DNA of 64,000 bases from Haemophilus parainfluenzae (GCF_900450995.1 NZ_UGHY01000002.1:1028501-1092500); one strand, 5' to 3'. Positions 8,316 through 19,137 are shown, numbered from the stretch's first letter. Program-made: numbers and translations. Notes: generated by a model not told the origin, from the letters alone.

Positions 8316-10733
8316 TTAATTGACCGCTCTTGCCGTTTTAGTCGCAGCTTTACGGCGTGGTGCTTTCGCTTTTGTTTCCACTTTCACAAATTCAATGCCT
8401 TCTGGTGGATTCTCTAATGCTAAGCCTAACACTTCATCAATGGTTTCTACCGCATGAATCGCAAGATTTTCTTTTACGTTATCTGGAATTTCTTCCAAAT
8501 CTTTCACGTTATCTTTTGGAATCAATACGGTTTTAATGCCACCACGATGTGCCGCCAATAATTTTTCTTTCAATCCGCCAATTGGTAATACTTTACCGCG
8601 TAGGCTGATTTCACCTGTCATCGCGACATCGGCACGCACAGGGTTACCCGTTAAGCAAGAAACTAATGCGGTACACATTGCAATACCTGCACTTGGACCA
8701 TCTTTCGGTGTTGCGCCATCTGGCACATGAATGTGAATATCACGTTTTTCATGGAATTCAGAATTGATACTCAATTTTTCAGCACGTGCACGTACTACGG
8801 TCATCGCTGCTTGGATAGATTCTTTCATCACATCGCCTAATGAACCGGTAAAGGTCAATTTGCCTTTACCTACTACTGAAGCAGTTTCAATGGTTAGTAA
8901 GTCACCGCCCACCTCATTCCACGCAAGGCCTGTTACTTCGCCCACACGGTTTTGGGTATCCGCTTTACCAAATTCAAAACGTTTCACACCAAGATAGTCA
9001 TGCAAGTTGTCTGAATTCACGGTAATAGATTTTACTTTTGGATTGACTAATAAATTCTTCACCGCTTTACGACAGATTTTAGAGATCTCACGCTCTAATC
9101 CACGCACACCTGCTTCACGAGTGTAATAACGGATAATATCTAAAATGGCGTTTTCTTCGATGGTTAATTCGCCTTTTTTCAATCCATTACGTTCAATTTG
9201 TTTTTGTAACAAATGTTGCATCGCAATATTGAGTTTTTCATCTTCGGTATAACCAGAAAGGCGGATCACTTCCATACGATCTAGCAATGGACCAGGAATA
9301 TTCATGGAGTTTGAGGTTGCCACAAACATCACATCAGACAAATCGTAATCTACTTCAAGATAGTGATCGTTGAAGGTGGTATTTTGCTCTGGATCAAGCA
9401 CTTCTAGCAAGGCTGATGCTGGGTCTCCACGCATATCCGAAGACATTTTATCGATTTCATCAAGCAAGAAGAGTGGGTTTTTTACACCAACTTTTGCCAT
9501 TTTTTGAATCAATTTACCCGGCAATGCACCGATATAGGTTTTACGGTGGCCGCGAATTTCTGCTTCATCACGTACCCCGCCTAATGCCATACGCACATAT
9601 TTACGACCTGTTGCATTGGCAATAGATTGACCCAGTGAGGTTTTACCCACCCCTGGCGGCCCCACTAAGCAAAGGATTGGACCTTTGATTTTGTTTAAGC
9701 GAGCTTGTACCGCAAGGTATTCTAAAATGCGTTCTTTCACTCGTTCTAAACCGTAGTGATCCGCATCTAAAACCTGTTGAGCTTTTGCGATGTCTTTCTT
9801 CACTTTGGTACGTTTATGCCATGGCACTTGAAGCATCCACTCAACATAGCTTCGCACCACCGTCGCTTCAGCAGACATCGCTGACATCATTTTGAGTTTT
9901 TGTAACTCACTCTCTACTTTTTCGCGCACATCTGCCGGCATACCTGCTGCTTCAACCTTTTGACGAAGCTGCTCAACTTCATCGATGGTATCTTCGCTTT
10001 CGCCTTCGTCCATTTCTTTGCGAATCGCTTTAATTTGTTCGCTAAGATAATAGTTACGCTGGCTTTTCTCCATTTGTTTTTTCACACGGCCACGGATGCG
10101 TTTTTCAACTTGAAGAATATCCGCTTCAGATTCCATCATGCCGAGCAAGTATTCCAAACGCTCTTGCACATCTGCCAGTTCTAACACGCTTTGTTTATGG
10201 CGAACGGTCACTGGAATATGTGCAGCCATGGTATCTGCTAAACGATCGACATCATCAATGCGTTGAAGCGCACCTAAAACATCTGCAGGAATTTTTTTAT
10301 TGAGTTGCAGATAGCTTTCAAATTCATTTAAAACGGCTGCTTTCACCACATCTAATTCTTTTTCATCGCCAAAGGTGGTTTCAATCGGTGTCACTTCCGC
10401 AGAAAAATGATCTTCACCATCATTTAATTGATTGATTTTGGCGCGTTGTTGCCCTTCTACCAACACTTTCACTGTGCCGTCTGGCAATTTTAATAATTGA
10501 ATAATATTGGCAATCGTCCCGACATCGAACACATCATCAACGGTAGGTTCTTCTAGATCAGCTTGCTTTTGTGACACCAATAATAATTGTTTGCCCTCAT
10601 TCATGGCCTCATCAAGGGCACTAATGGATTTTGCGCGCCCAACAAAAAGTGGCATCACCATATAAGGGAAAACGACAACATCCCGTAATGGCAATACAGG
10701 AAGTGTACGTTGTTGAGTTCTTTTGGCGTTCAT
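8316..10733 (-). CDS. lon: ATP-dependent protease Lon
   Basis: Lon is the cytoplasmic hexameric AAA+ serine protease that removes misfolded and short-lived regulatory proteins. The 805 residues show the full layout: N-terminal substrate domain (TLPVLPLRDVVVFPYMVMPL), coiled coil around residues 200-260, Walker A GPPGVGKTS, Walker B LFLLDEIDKM, and the C-terminal protease domain with DGPSAGIAM carrying the catalytic Ser and the later Lys of the Ser-Lys dyad. The basic tail (TKAKAPRRKAATKTARAVN) is variable in the family. A sigma-32-type promoter lies 40-65 bases upstream, consistent with heat-shock control. Confidence 0.98.
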   Translation of the reverse strand: MNAKRTQQRTLPVLPLRDVVVFPYMVMPLFVGRAKSISALDEAMNEGKQLLLVSQKQADLEEPTVDDVFDVGTIANIIQLLKLPDGTVKVLVEGQQRAKINQLNDGEDHFSAEVTPIETTFGDEKELDVVKAAVLNEFESYLQLNKKIPADVLGALQRIDDVDRLADTMAAHIPVTVRHKQSVLELADVQERLEYLLGMMESEADILQVEKRIRGRVKKQMEKSQRNYYLSEQIKAIRKEMDEGESEDTIDEVEQLRQKVEAAGMPADVREKVESELQKLKMMSAMSAEATVVRSYVEWMLQVPWHKRTKVKKDIAKAQQVLDADHYGLERVKERILEYLAVQARLNKIKGPILCLVGPPGVGKTSLGQSIANATGRKYVRMALGGVRDEAEIRGHRKTYIGALPGKLIQKMAKVGVKNPLFLLDEIDKMSSDMRGDPASALLEVLDPEQNTTFNDHYLEVDYDLSDVMFVATSNSMNIPGPLLDRMEVIRLSGYTEDEKLNIAMQHLLQKQIERNGLKKGELTIEENAILDIIRYYTREAGVRGLEREISKICRKAVKNLLVNPKVKSITVNSDNLHDYLGVKRFEFGKADTQNRVGEVTGLAWNEVGGDLLTIETASVVGKGKLTFTGSLGDVMKESIQAAMTVVRARAEKLSINSEFHEKRDIHIHVPDGATPKDGPSAGIAMCTALVSCLTGNPVRADVAMTGEISLRGKVLPIGGLKEKLLAAHRGGIKTVLIPKDNVKDLEEIPDNVKENLAIHAVETIDEVLGLALENPPEGIEFVKVETKAKAPRRKAATKTARAVN

Positions 10734-10770
10734 AATTATCTCTCTTACATCAATTCTATAATTTCATTGA

Positions 10771-10797
10771 ATATGGGATGAGTTGCATAAATTCAAG
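10771..10797 (-). promoter_or_regulatory. Sigma-32 (heat-shock) promoter of lon
   Basis: On the minus strand CTTGAA (10797-10792) is followed after 13 bases by TCCCATAT (10778-10771). This fits the RpoH consensus CTTGAAA-N11-16-CCCCATnT with one mismatch in the -10 element, and is correctly placed upstream of the lon ATG at 10733. Role inferred from sequence match and from known heat-shock control of lon. Confidence 0.75.
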
Positions 10798-10966
10798 GTA
10801 GGATTTGGCATATTAAGGAGAAATCGAAAAATAGGCAAGTAAAGAACCACCTTTATTGATGGTTAATTGGAAAAACCATGGAATACAGGTACAATAAGTG
10901 CGGTCAAAAATCAGCATGATTTTACCAATAAAAAACGTTTGAAAAAATAACCGCACTTTATCCATT

Positions 10967-11854
10967 ATGACAGCAAAACAAACTATTACTTTCGCGACCT
11001 TTCAAGAATTACTACCCGATTCTTGTAATCATCCATTAAAAAAACAATTAAGGGATAAAGTCCGTTATTACGGACGAAAATTTTTATTTAAAAAACAATG
11101 TGATGCACTGGTTTATTTCTTAAATACTAATCAAACCTGGATTCCGCTTTTTCAACAAAATCCGTATCGTTTTAATGCATTGCTCGCCACCTATTGTGAC
11201 AAACGTTTTTCTGCAGCTGAGCGACTCAGTGCCATTACCAATAATCTGTTAATGCTTGAAGAAAAAATGGGTGTAGAATTTTGCCAAAAACTACTCCAAG
11301 AAAAATCCCTTTTATTGTCACAATTAACAGATCAACTTGGTATTTATTTCAATATCAACCAGATTGACCCTTTTGAAGGTTATTTTTCTATTAACTTAAA
11401 AGACAATGATGGGCGTAGCATTTATGATGCTTCTTTCACCTTTTTAAAGCCAAATAAGTTACTTATTGCTTCAATTCAAGGCCCTTCTTATGAAGAAGCG
11501 CAAGAAGCCGTAAAACAAGCCACAAAAGAATTACACGGTGTTCGCCCGATGTTTATGTTGATGAATGTTTTCCGCTTATTAGCTGAAAAATGGCAATGTG
11601 AATTAATCGGTATCCCTCACACTTCACAAGGTAAATACCGCCTATCTGCTCGCAGTAAAATTCTATTCAATTACGATGAATTCTGGCAGGAAAACCAAGG
11701 GCAATTAAATGGTCAATATTGGCAATTACCGCTTGAAAGCGCCCGCAAACCATTGGAAGAAATTGCTAGTAAAAAACGTTCTATGTACCGAAAACGTTAT
11801 GAAATGTTGGATAATTTGAGTGAAAAAATTACTCAATTTTCCTCAATAAAATAG
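10967..11854 (+). CDS. VirK/YbjX family protein (DUF535)
   Basis: A 295-residue soluble protein with the features of the DUF535 (VirK/YbjX/SrfB-neighbour) family: an N-terminal basic helix region (KQLRDKVRYYGRKFLFKKQC), a central beta segment with PFEGYFSINLKDNDGRSIYDA, and the conserved GVRPMFMLMNVFRLLAEKWQ helix. Members are linked to envelope modification and virulence in enteric bacteria, but the biochemical activity is unknown. No signal peptide or membrane span is visible. It stands alone, divergent from lon, with a USS about 20 bases before the start. Confidence 0.8.
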   Translation: MTAKQTITFATFQELLPDSCNHPLKKQLRDKVRYYGRKFLFKKQCDALVYFLNTNQTWIPLFQQNPYRFNALLATYCDKRFSAAERLSAITNNLLMLEEKMGVEFCQKLLQEKSLLLSQLTDQLGIYFNINQIDPFEGYFSINLKDNDGRSIYDASFTFLKPNKLLIASIQGPSYEEAQEAVKQATKELHGVRPMFMLMNVFRLLAEKWQCELIGIPHTSQGKYRLSARSKILFNYDEFWQENQGQLNGQYWQLPLESARKPLEEIASKKRSMYRKRYEMLDNLSEKITQFSSIK

Positions 11855-11863
11855 ACTTAAGCT

Positions 11864-11885
11864 GGGTTTAATCGCAATCAAACCC
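11864..11885 (+). terminator. Weak hairpin after the VirK-like gene
   Basis: GGGTTT and AAACCC flank a 10-base loop just after the stop codon at 11854, but no clear T run follows. It may be a weak terminator. Confidence 0.35.
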
Positions 11886-12016
11886 CATTTAGGTAAACGA
11901 TTGCTAGCATTGCTATTACTGTATCCTTCCAAAAATCACACTTTGCTTTTTTGCTCATTTTGTGTAGAATACGCGCTCGGCTTATTGACTAATCCGAACA
12001 CAAGGAGTTCTCCATA

Positions 12017-13540
12017 ATGGAAGCATCAAAGAAAAAGATGAAATTCCCTTCCGCATTTAGCATCCTCTTTATTATTCTTCTTATTGCTATTGGCCTAACT
12101 TGGCTTATTCCCTCAGGATCCTACTCTAAACTTTCCTACGACAGCACCGAAAATCATTTTATTGTCAAAACCCACGGAATTCCCGATCAAAGCTATCCAG
12201 CAACAGAACAAACCCTGAATCAACTCAATATCAAAATTCAACTTTCTAATTTCACCAACGGCATTATCAAAAAGCCTATTGCTATTCCCGATACCTATCA
12301 ACGCATTGAACAACACGAAAAAGGCATTACCGATATGATTCACGCCATGGTAGATGGCACCATTGAAGTCGCGGATATTATGATTTTTATTTTTATACTT
12401 GGTGGGATGATTGGTGTTATCAACAAAACAGGTGCGTTTAATGCCGGATTAATGTCTCTCACCAAGAAAACGAAAGGAAATGAATTCTCTGTTGTCTTTG
12501 CTGTCTGCGTGTTGATGCTGTTAGGAGGTACGGCTTGTGGTATTGAGGAAGAAGCAGTAGCCTTCTACCCGATTCTTGTTCCCGTCTTTTTAGCCTTAGG
12601 CTATGATTCGATTGTCTGTGTTGGTGCCATATTCCTCGCAGCCTCGATGGGCACTGCCTTTTCAACAATCAACCCATTCTCCGTCGTCATTGCCTCAAAT
12701 GCTGCAGGGATTCCATTCACGGAAGGAATAGGATTCCGTACACTGGGGCTGATTCTTGGTGGAACCTGTGTAATAGCCTACATGTATTGGTACTGTAAAA
12801 AACTGCGTGCCAATCCTGAATTTTCTTATACCTATGACGATCGCCAAGGCTTTTATAATCTCTATATGAAAGATATCGATCCCAATGCAACCGTTGAATT
12901 TACCTTTAGAAGAAAACTGATTCTAATTCTATTTAGCGCCGCCTTTCCTCTCATGGTATGGGGGGTTATGTTTGGAGGTTGGTGGTTTCCTCAAATGGCC
13001 GCTTCCTTCCTAGCCATTACCATCATTATTATGTTTATCAGTGGATTACCTGAAAAAGATGTCGTAAATGGCTTTACTCATGGTGCTTCTGAATTAGTCG
13101 GCGTCGCATTGATTATCGGACTCGCTCGAGCAGTCAATATCATTCTGGAACAAGGGATGATTTCTGACACCATTCTCGATTATATGACACATCTTGTCGC
13201 TGGAATGAATGGCGGCGTCTTTATTATCGGTCAGCTCTTGGTCTTCATTTTCTTAGGGTTAGTTGTACCTTCATCTTCAGGTCTTGCCGTACTCGCCATG
13301 CCAATTATGGCTCCGCTAGCTGATACTGTGGGTATTCCAAGAGACATTGTGGTATCAGCTTACAACTGGGGGCAATATATTATGTTGTTTCTCGCACCGA
13401 CAGGATTAGTCCTTGTTACGTTACAAATGCTTGGTATTCCATTCAATAAATGGTTGAAATTTGTCATGCCAATCGTAGGCTGCCAATTTGTTATCTCATC
13501 GATACTTCTTCTTACTCAAGTATTTATGTATGCACAATAA
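12017..13540 (+). CDS. YfcC family membrane transporter
   Basis: A 507-residue polytopic inner-membrane protein of the YfcC/DcuC-related superfamily (ion transporter superfamily, putative basic amino acid or C4-dicarboxylate carriers). It starts with a membrane span (AFSILFIILLIAIGLTWLIP), has a roughly 70-residue periplasmic loop, then about ten more spans. Family-like motifs include GGTACGIEEEAVAFYPILVP and the C-terminal VVPSSSGLAVLAMPIMAPLAD. The substrate cannot be read from the sequence. ATG at 12017 follows AAGGAG. A strong terminator closes the gene, so it is monocistronic. Confidence 0.85.
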   Translation: MEASKKKMKFPSAFSILFIILLIAIGLTWLIPSGSYSKLSYDSTENHFIVKTHGIPDQSYPATEQTLNQLNIKIQLSNFTNGIIKKPIAIPDTYQRIEQHEKGITDMIHAMVDGTIEVADIMIFIFILGGMIGVINKTGAFNAGLMSLTKKTKGNEFSVVFAVCVLMLLGGTACGIEEEAVAFYPILVPVFLALGYDSIVCVGAIFLAASMGTAFSTINPFSVVIASNAAGIPFTEGIGFRTLGLILGGTCVIAYMYWYCKKLRANPEFSYTYDDRQGFYNLYMKDIDPNATVEFTFRRKLILILFSAAFPLMVWGVMFGGWWFPQMAASFLAITIIIMFISGLPEKDVVNGFTHGASELVGVALIIGLARAVNIILEQGMISDTILDYMTHLVAGMNGGVFIIGQLLVFIFLGLVVPSSSGLAVLAMPIMAPLADTVGIPRDIVVSAYNWGQYIMLFLAPTGLVLVTLQMLGIPFNKWLKFVMPIVGCQFVISSILLLTQVFMYAQ

Positions 13541-13546
13541 AATAAA

Positions 13547-13576
13547 AAGCCACGCAATCTTGCGTGGCTTCTTTTT
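13547..13576 (+). terminator. Terminator after the YfcC transporter
   Basis: A perfect 11-bp stem AAGCCACGCAA/TTGCGTGGCTT closes on a 2-base spacer and is followed by CTTTTT. It can serve both the transporter and the convergent DUF3108 gene. Confidence 0.9.
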
Positions 13577-13587
13577 CTCATCTGATG

Positions 13588-14223
13588 CTATTTTACAAAC
13601 TCATCAAACTCTAACTCGTAATCATCGCCATCTCGGCTGTATTTGATATAACGTGGAAATTGCTCACCTGAGAATTTCTTCACCATAATGTCTTTGTTAC
13701 CGGTTTTAAATGAATAGGTGATTTCCGTGACTGTTTGCTTGTTATATTGGATCTTTTTTTCCACTTTCTTCACATTCACATTTTCCATTGGGTAAAGTTT
13801 TTTACCGTTTGTGATTTGGAAACTAGTTGGCAGTTTATCGTAATAGCTCAACTGAAATGCCATGGTGAATAAATCAAAAGTTGGTAATTTTAACGGCTCA
13901 GTTTCTAACCCATTTTTCACTTTACCGTATTCAATGGTTGTTGGCGAAATTTTAGAAATTGCATACGTTTTACCATTACGCACATCTTGATAATTCACCA
14001 TTTGAAATTGACTCGCGTTTTGTAAACCACGAGAAGTAAACACAATGTTGTACAACGGAATATTAATTTTTGCATTGACTGAATACTGTGAACCATCAGC
14101 CTTAAAATGCACGTACGCAGGCATTAAATAATTGGAACTGTATTTAATATTATAATCCACCGCAGACCATGCTGTTGGCACGTAGGCAATTAATGCAGCA
14201 AAAAGGATTTTAAATAACTTCAT
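13588..14223 (-). CDS. DUF3108 domain protein, exported
   Basis: A 211-residue protein with a clear Sec signal peptide (MKLFKILFAALIAYVPTAWSA, cleavage after about residue 20) and no other membrane span, so probably periplasmic. The body is beta-rich, with the DUF3108 pattern of alternating strands (YNIKYSSNYLMPAYVHFK ... YSFKTGNKDIMVKKF). The family is widespread in proteobacteria and has no settled function. It converges on the YfcC gene and shares its terminator; dcuB lies upstream on the same strand after a 124-base gap. Confidence 0.8.
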   Translation of the reverse strand: MKLFKILFAALIAYVPTAWSAVDYNIKYSSNYLMPAYVHFKADGSQYSVNAKINIPLYNIVFTSRGLQNASQFQMVNYQDVRNGKTYAISKISPTTIEYGKVKNGLETEPLKLPTFDLFTMAFQLSYYDKLPTSFQITNGKKLYPMENVNVKKVEKKIQYNKQTVTEITYSFKTGNKDIMVKKFSGEQFPRYIKYSRDGDDYELEFDEFVK

Positions 14224-14347
14224 TGGTTTTCCTTATATATAAACATAGGTTGCCTTTTAGAGTATCACAACAAGAAGAAGTTCCCCATTAAAAAACCATC
14301 TTATCCGAAGACAAGATGGCTCTAATTTATTTTAGCTTAATGGAGGA

Positions 14348-15648
14348 TTATAAAACCGCACCCGCCATTAAGAAGCCGAATAATACAGATAAGCTGATTG
14401 CAATCACACCCGGCACTAAGAATGGGTGATTGAATACATATTTACCGATACGGGTTGAACCAGTATCATCCATTTCTACTGCCGCAATTAAGGTTGGGTA
14501 AGTAGGAAGGATGAATAGGGCTGATACTGCGGCGAAGGCTGCAATTGCGGCTTCCGGAGAAACACCTAATAAAATTGCAGTTGGATATAATGCTTTTGCA
14601 GTTGCAGCTTGTGAGTAAAGTAAGGTACTTGCGAAGAACAAGATAACCGCTAAACTCCAAGGATATTGTTGTAAGAACTCAGCTGATACTGCTTTGATTT
14701 GATCGATATGACCTTCAACAAAAGTATTACCTAACCATGCTACGCCAAGCACACAAATTACCGCTGACATACCTGATTTGAAGGTTGCTGCATTGGTAAT
14801 GTTTGCAGTATCCACTTTACATGCCATAGTAATAATCGCTGCAGTCGCAAGCATGAAAGAGATAATCGCATTATCACGAGAAAGAATTGGGTTTTGAATT
14901 AAACCAACTGTTTTACTGATTGCAGTTGCATAAAGCATGACCACTAAAATCGCGATAAGGAAAATTGCGACAGAACGTTTTGCATAAGGTTTGATCTCAA
15001 TTTGCATTTCACCACGCATAGTAATTAAACCTTTTGCTAGACGATCTTGGTAAACTTCATCATCTTTCAAATCTTTACCAAGGAAGTTACAAATCACCGC
15101 AGTAATCATACATGCTGCGTAAGTAGTTGGGATCCAAATACCTAATAATTGTAAGTAACTTAAACCAAAGTTTTTCTCTAATTCAGCAGAAAGGAATACC
15201 ACCGCTGCAGAAATTGGAGAGGCTGTAATCGCAATTTGTGAAGCGATAACCGCAATAGAAAGTGGACGTGAAGGACGAATACCTTGTTCTTTTGCCACTT
15301 CAGCAATTACTGGAAGTGTTGAGAACGCTGTGTGACCAGTACCTGCAAGTACAGTCATAAAGTAAGTTACCGTTGGTGCAAGGAAAGTGATATATTTTGG
15401 ATTTTTACGTAGGATTTTTTCAGCCATTTTCACTAAGAAATCCATACCACCCGCAACTTGCATTGCCGCAATTGCCATGATTACAGACATGATAACTGAA
15501 ATTACATCAAACGGAATTGCACCTGGTTTTAAGCCAAGTAGTGAAAGTGCCACAACACCCATACCACCCATGAAACCGATACCAATACCGCCTAATCTAG
15601 CCCTAGGTAAATAAAGAGTAGGACGACTAAAAGTTGAGCCCAAATCAT
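14348..15648 (-). CDS. dcuB: Anaerobic C4-dicarboxylate antiporter DcuB/DcuA, frame broken near the start
   Basis: Dcu carriers exchange fumarate, aspartate or malate for succinate during anaerobic fumarate respiration. About 433 residues and roughly ten membrane spans, with family segments such as IPFDVISVIMSVIMAIAAMQ and VLAGTGHTAFSTLPVIAEVA. The true start is the ATG at 15648 with GGAG upstream, giving MIWAQLLVVLLFIYLG. The frame then breaks at GGG (plus-strand CCC, 15601-15603); one more G restores LGARLGGIGIGF and the rest is open. This is one of eight missing-G/C breaks in the window and probably a sequencing error. It follows ansB on the same strand, as in H. influenzae, which fits import and exchange of the aspartate that AnsB makes. 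Choice of dcuB over dcuA rests on that neighbourhood. Confidence 0.85.
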
Positions 15649-15750
15649 AATATTTTCTCCATATTAATTTTTAAAATAATTCCAGAACATATATTAACAA
15701 CAAACTAGTGCATTATCTATATTTATTACTTGGATTAGCCTATTTTATCC

Positions 15751-15793
15751 GAAAGTGCGGTTAAAATTTGATTCAAATTCTGACCGCACTTTC
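15751..15793 (-). terminator. Inverted uptake-signal pair after ansB
   Basis: GAAAGTGCGGT and ACCGCACTTTC form an 11-bp stem with an inner AATTTGA/TCAAATT stem. It lies between the ansB stop and dcuB, so it likely terminates ansB. The arms are Haemophilus-type DNA uptake signals. Confidence 0.75.
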
Positions 15794-15803
15794 AATGGCT
15801 TTC

Positions 15804-16864
<1,061 letters not shown>

Positions 16865-16937
16865 TTACGTTAAATAATCTAAACTTGGCTATTCTCTACT
16901 TAATTAGACGTAGAATAAACACTAAGATAATAGATTT

Positions 16938-16951
16938 ATGATCCCGATCAT
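16938..16951 (-). promoter_or_regulatory. FNR-like site upstream of ansB
   Basis: The palindrome ATGAT-CCCG-ATCAT matches the FNR consensus TTGAT-N4-ATCAA in 8 of 10 positions and is centred about 92 bases before the ansB start. E. coli ansB is FNR-activated, so anaerobic induction is a reasonable inference. It lies in the divergent gap and could also affect the rhodanese-like gene at 17103. Confidence 0.6.
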
Positions 16952-17102
16952 GTTTTTCCCCATTTGATTGTATAAGCTTTCGCCAACCCCACGTTTCCTT
17001 CAGAATTTTTTTGAAAGATAACCAAAGTGCGGTTATACTTAAGCCTTTATTTCATGTGAAGATAAACTCTTATTCATTATCAAAAATTAAGTTGAGAACA
17101 AC

Positions 17103-17549
17103 ATGCAAGAATTTATGCCTCAAGCAATTGAATTTGCTCAAAAACACACTTTTTTAACGATCGCATGGTTTGCTGTCCTTTTTATGACACTTTTCACCTT
17201 TTTTAAAAGTGCGACACAAAAATATCGCGTGATCACCAATCCTGAAGCCGTTCATTTAATGAATAACGAAGCAGCGGTGGTGATTGATTTACGCTCTATC
17301 GATGAATTCCAACGCAGTCATATTATTGGCAGCGTGAACTTGCTTCCAACTGAAATCAAAAATCACAATGTAGGCAAAATCGAACATCACAAAGAAAAAC
17401 CGGTTATCATTGTGGATGTTAACGGTGTTTCTTCTACCACCTCCGCAGAACTTTTAACTAAACAAGGCTTTGAAAAAGTCTATGTGTTAAAAGACGGTTT
17501 AGCTGCTTGGGCGGGTGCAAATTTACCATTAGTAAAAAAACATAAGTAA
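17103..17549 (+). CDS. Membrane-anchored rhodanese-like protein (YibN-like), no catalytic Cys
   Basis: A 148-residue protein with an N-terminal membrane span ([18 protein letters not shown], about residues 18-35) and a cytoplasmic rhodanese domain ([21 protein letters not shown]). Where active rhodaneses carry the sulfur-accepting Cys in a CxxGxxS loop, this one reads VDVNGVSS, so Asp replaces Cys and sulfurtransferase activity is not expected. It lies just upstream of secB on the same strand with a 9-base gap, the position of yibN in E. coli (yibN-grxC-secB-gpsA), but grxC is missing here. Confidence 0.82.
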   Translation: MQEFMPQAIEFAQKHTFLTIAWFAVLFMTLFTFFKSATQKYRVITNPEAVHLMNNEAAVVIDLRSIDEFQRSHIIGSVNLLPTEIKNHNVGKIEHHKEKPVIIVDVNGVSSTTSAELLTKQGFEKVYVLKDGLAAWAGANLPLVKKHK

Positions 17550-17558
17550 GGATCCTCT

Positions 17559-18068
17559 ATGTCTGAACAAAATCAACAACCTGAAGTAGCTGCTGAAGAG
17601 CAACAAGAAGCCGTACTTCAAATTCAACGTATTTATGTAAAAGATGTTTCTTTTGAAGCACCAAATCTTCCTCATATTTTCCACCAAGAATGGAAACCCA
17701 AACTTGGCTTTGATTTAAGCACTGAAGCGGTTCAAGTAGGTGAAGATTTATACGAAGTCACTTTAAACATCAACGTAGAAACCACCATGGAAGATTCTGG
17801 TGATGTGGCGTTTATTTGCGAAGTGAAACAATCTGGTGTATTTACAATCAGCGGTTTAGAAGATGTTCAAATGGCGCACTGCTTAACATCTCAATGCCCA
17901 AATATGCTTTTCCCTTATGCTCGTGAATTGATTTCTAACTTAGTAAATCGCGGTACATTCCCGGCATTAAACCTTTCTCCGGTAAACTTCGATGCGTTGT
18001 TCATTGATTACATGAACAAGCAGCAAGCAGCAGCTGAAGCGGAAGAAAATCAGGAAACCCAACATTAA
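17559..18068 (+). CDS. secB: Protein-export chaperone SecB
   Basis: SecB is the cytoplasmic tetrameric chaperone that keeps precursors unfolded and hands them to SecA. The 169-residue protein has the SecB core: QIQRIYVKDVSFEAPNLPHIF, the conserved CLTSQCPNMLFPYARELIS stretch with the two Cys, and NRGTFPALNLSPVNFD. Both ends carry acidic, Gln-rich extensions, as in other Pasteurellaceae. It follows the rhodanese-like gene with 9 bases between and is ended by a hairpin terminator before gpsA. Confidence 0.97.
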   Translation: MSEQNQQPEVAAEEQQEAVLQIQRIYVKDVSFEAPNLPHIFHQEWKPKLGFDLSTEAVQVGEDLYEVTLNINVETTMEDSGDVAFICEVKQSGVFTISGLEDVQMAHCLTSQCPNMLFPYARELISNLVNRGTFPALNLSPVNFDALFIDYMNKQQAAAEAEENQETQH

Positions 18069-18075
18069 TTGTGAT

Positions 18076-18108
18076 AAGGGCAGGCGATACCGTCTGCCCT
18101 TTTATTTT
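18076..18108 (+). terminator. Terminator between secB and gpsA
   Basis: An 8-bp stem AAGGGCAG/CTGCCCTT with a 10-base loop is followed by TTATTTT. It lies inside what is a continuous secB-gpsA-cysE arrangement, so it may act as a partial terminator lowering gpsA and cysE expression. Confidence 0.75.
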
Positions 18109-18121
18109 AAAGGTGATTGAA

Positions 18122-19128
18122 ATGAACCCATCCCAATCTCCAATTACCATTCTTGGTTGCGGTTCTTACGGAACAGCACTCGCCATCTCATTTTCTCGCA
18201 ATGGCTCTCCAACCTATCTTTGGGGCACAATCACGAGCACATTCATCAAATGCAACAGGAACGTCAAAATCGCCGCTTTCTGCCAGATATTGAATTTCCA
18301 GAAAGTTTGCATTTAGAATTAGATTTGAAAACAGCCCTTGATCAATCGAAAGATATTTTAATTGTGGTGCCAAGTCATGCTTTTGGTGAAATTCTCTTAA
18401 AAATTCGACCGCACTTAAAACCTGATCATCGTTTAATTTGGGCAACCAAAGGATTAGAACGCAATACAGGCCGATTACTACAAGAAGTGGTGGAAGAAAC
18501 CTTAGGTAAAACAATCCCAACCGCTGTGCTTTCTGGTCCCACTTTTGCGAAAGAATTGGCTCAAGGCTTGCCAACGGCGATTACCCTTGCCTCTCGTAAT
18601 GAAAAGTTTGCCTTAGAATTTCAAGCTCGGATTCATTGCAGTCAGCATTTTCGGGTATATGTAAACCAAGATATGATCGGCGTTCAATTAGGGGGCGCCA
18701 TTAAAAATGTGATTGCAATTGGTGCGGGTATTTCGGATGGTATGGGATTTGGTGCGAATGCGAGAACCGCATTGATTACCCGTGGGATTGCGGAAATTAC
18801 TCGCTTAGGCATATCTATGGGTGCCAATACGCAAACCTTTATGGGCATGTCTGGTTTAGGTGATTTAGTGCTCACTTGTACCGATAACCAATCCCGTAAC
18901 CGTCGATTTGGCTTAATGCTCGGAAAAGGCACTGATAGCCAACAAGCTATGGATGAAATTGGCCAAGTGGTAGAAGGTTTTTATAACACCAAAGAAACCT
19001 ATTTATTAGCACAACGACAAGGCGTGGAAATGCCGATTACAGAACAAATTTACCAAATGCTTTTTTGTGGTAAAAGTGCACAAGAAGTGGCTCTGAGCTT
19101 ATTGGGTCGTGAACGAAAAGGCGAATAA
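18122..19128 (+). CDS. gpsA: Glycerol-3-phosphate dehydrogenase [NAD(P)+] GpsA, frame broken near the start
   Basis: GpsA reduces dihydroxyacetone phosphate to sn-glycerol-3-phosphate for phospholipid synthesis. The dinucleotide-binding start [20 protein letters not shown] begins at the ATG at 18122 and is followed, after a frame break, by a complete remainder including [21 protein letters not shown] and the active-site [17 protein letters not shown]. The break is at GGGG (18222-18225): a fifth G restores [14 protein letters not shown], a conserved family sequence, and a normal length of about 335 residues. Sequencing error is the likely cause. The second Gly of GxGxxG is preceded by Cys instead of the usual Ala, a mild change. 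Confidence 0.92.
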
Positions 19129-19137
19129 GGAGAAAAA

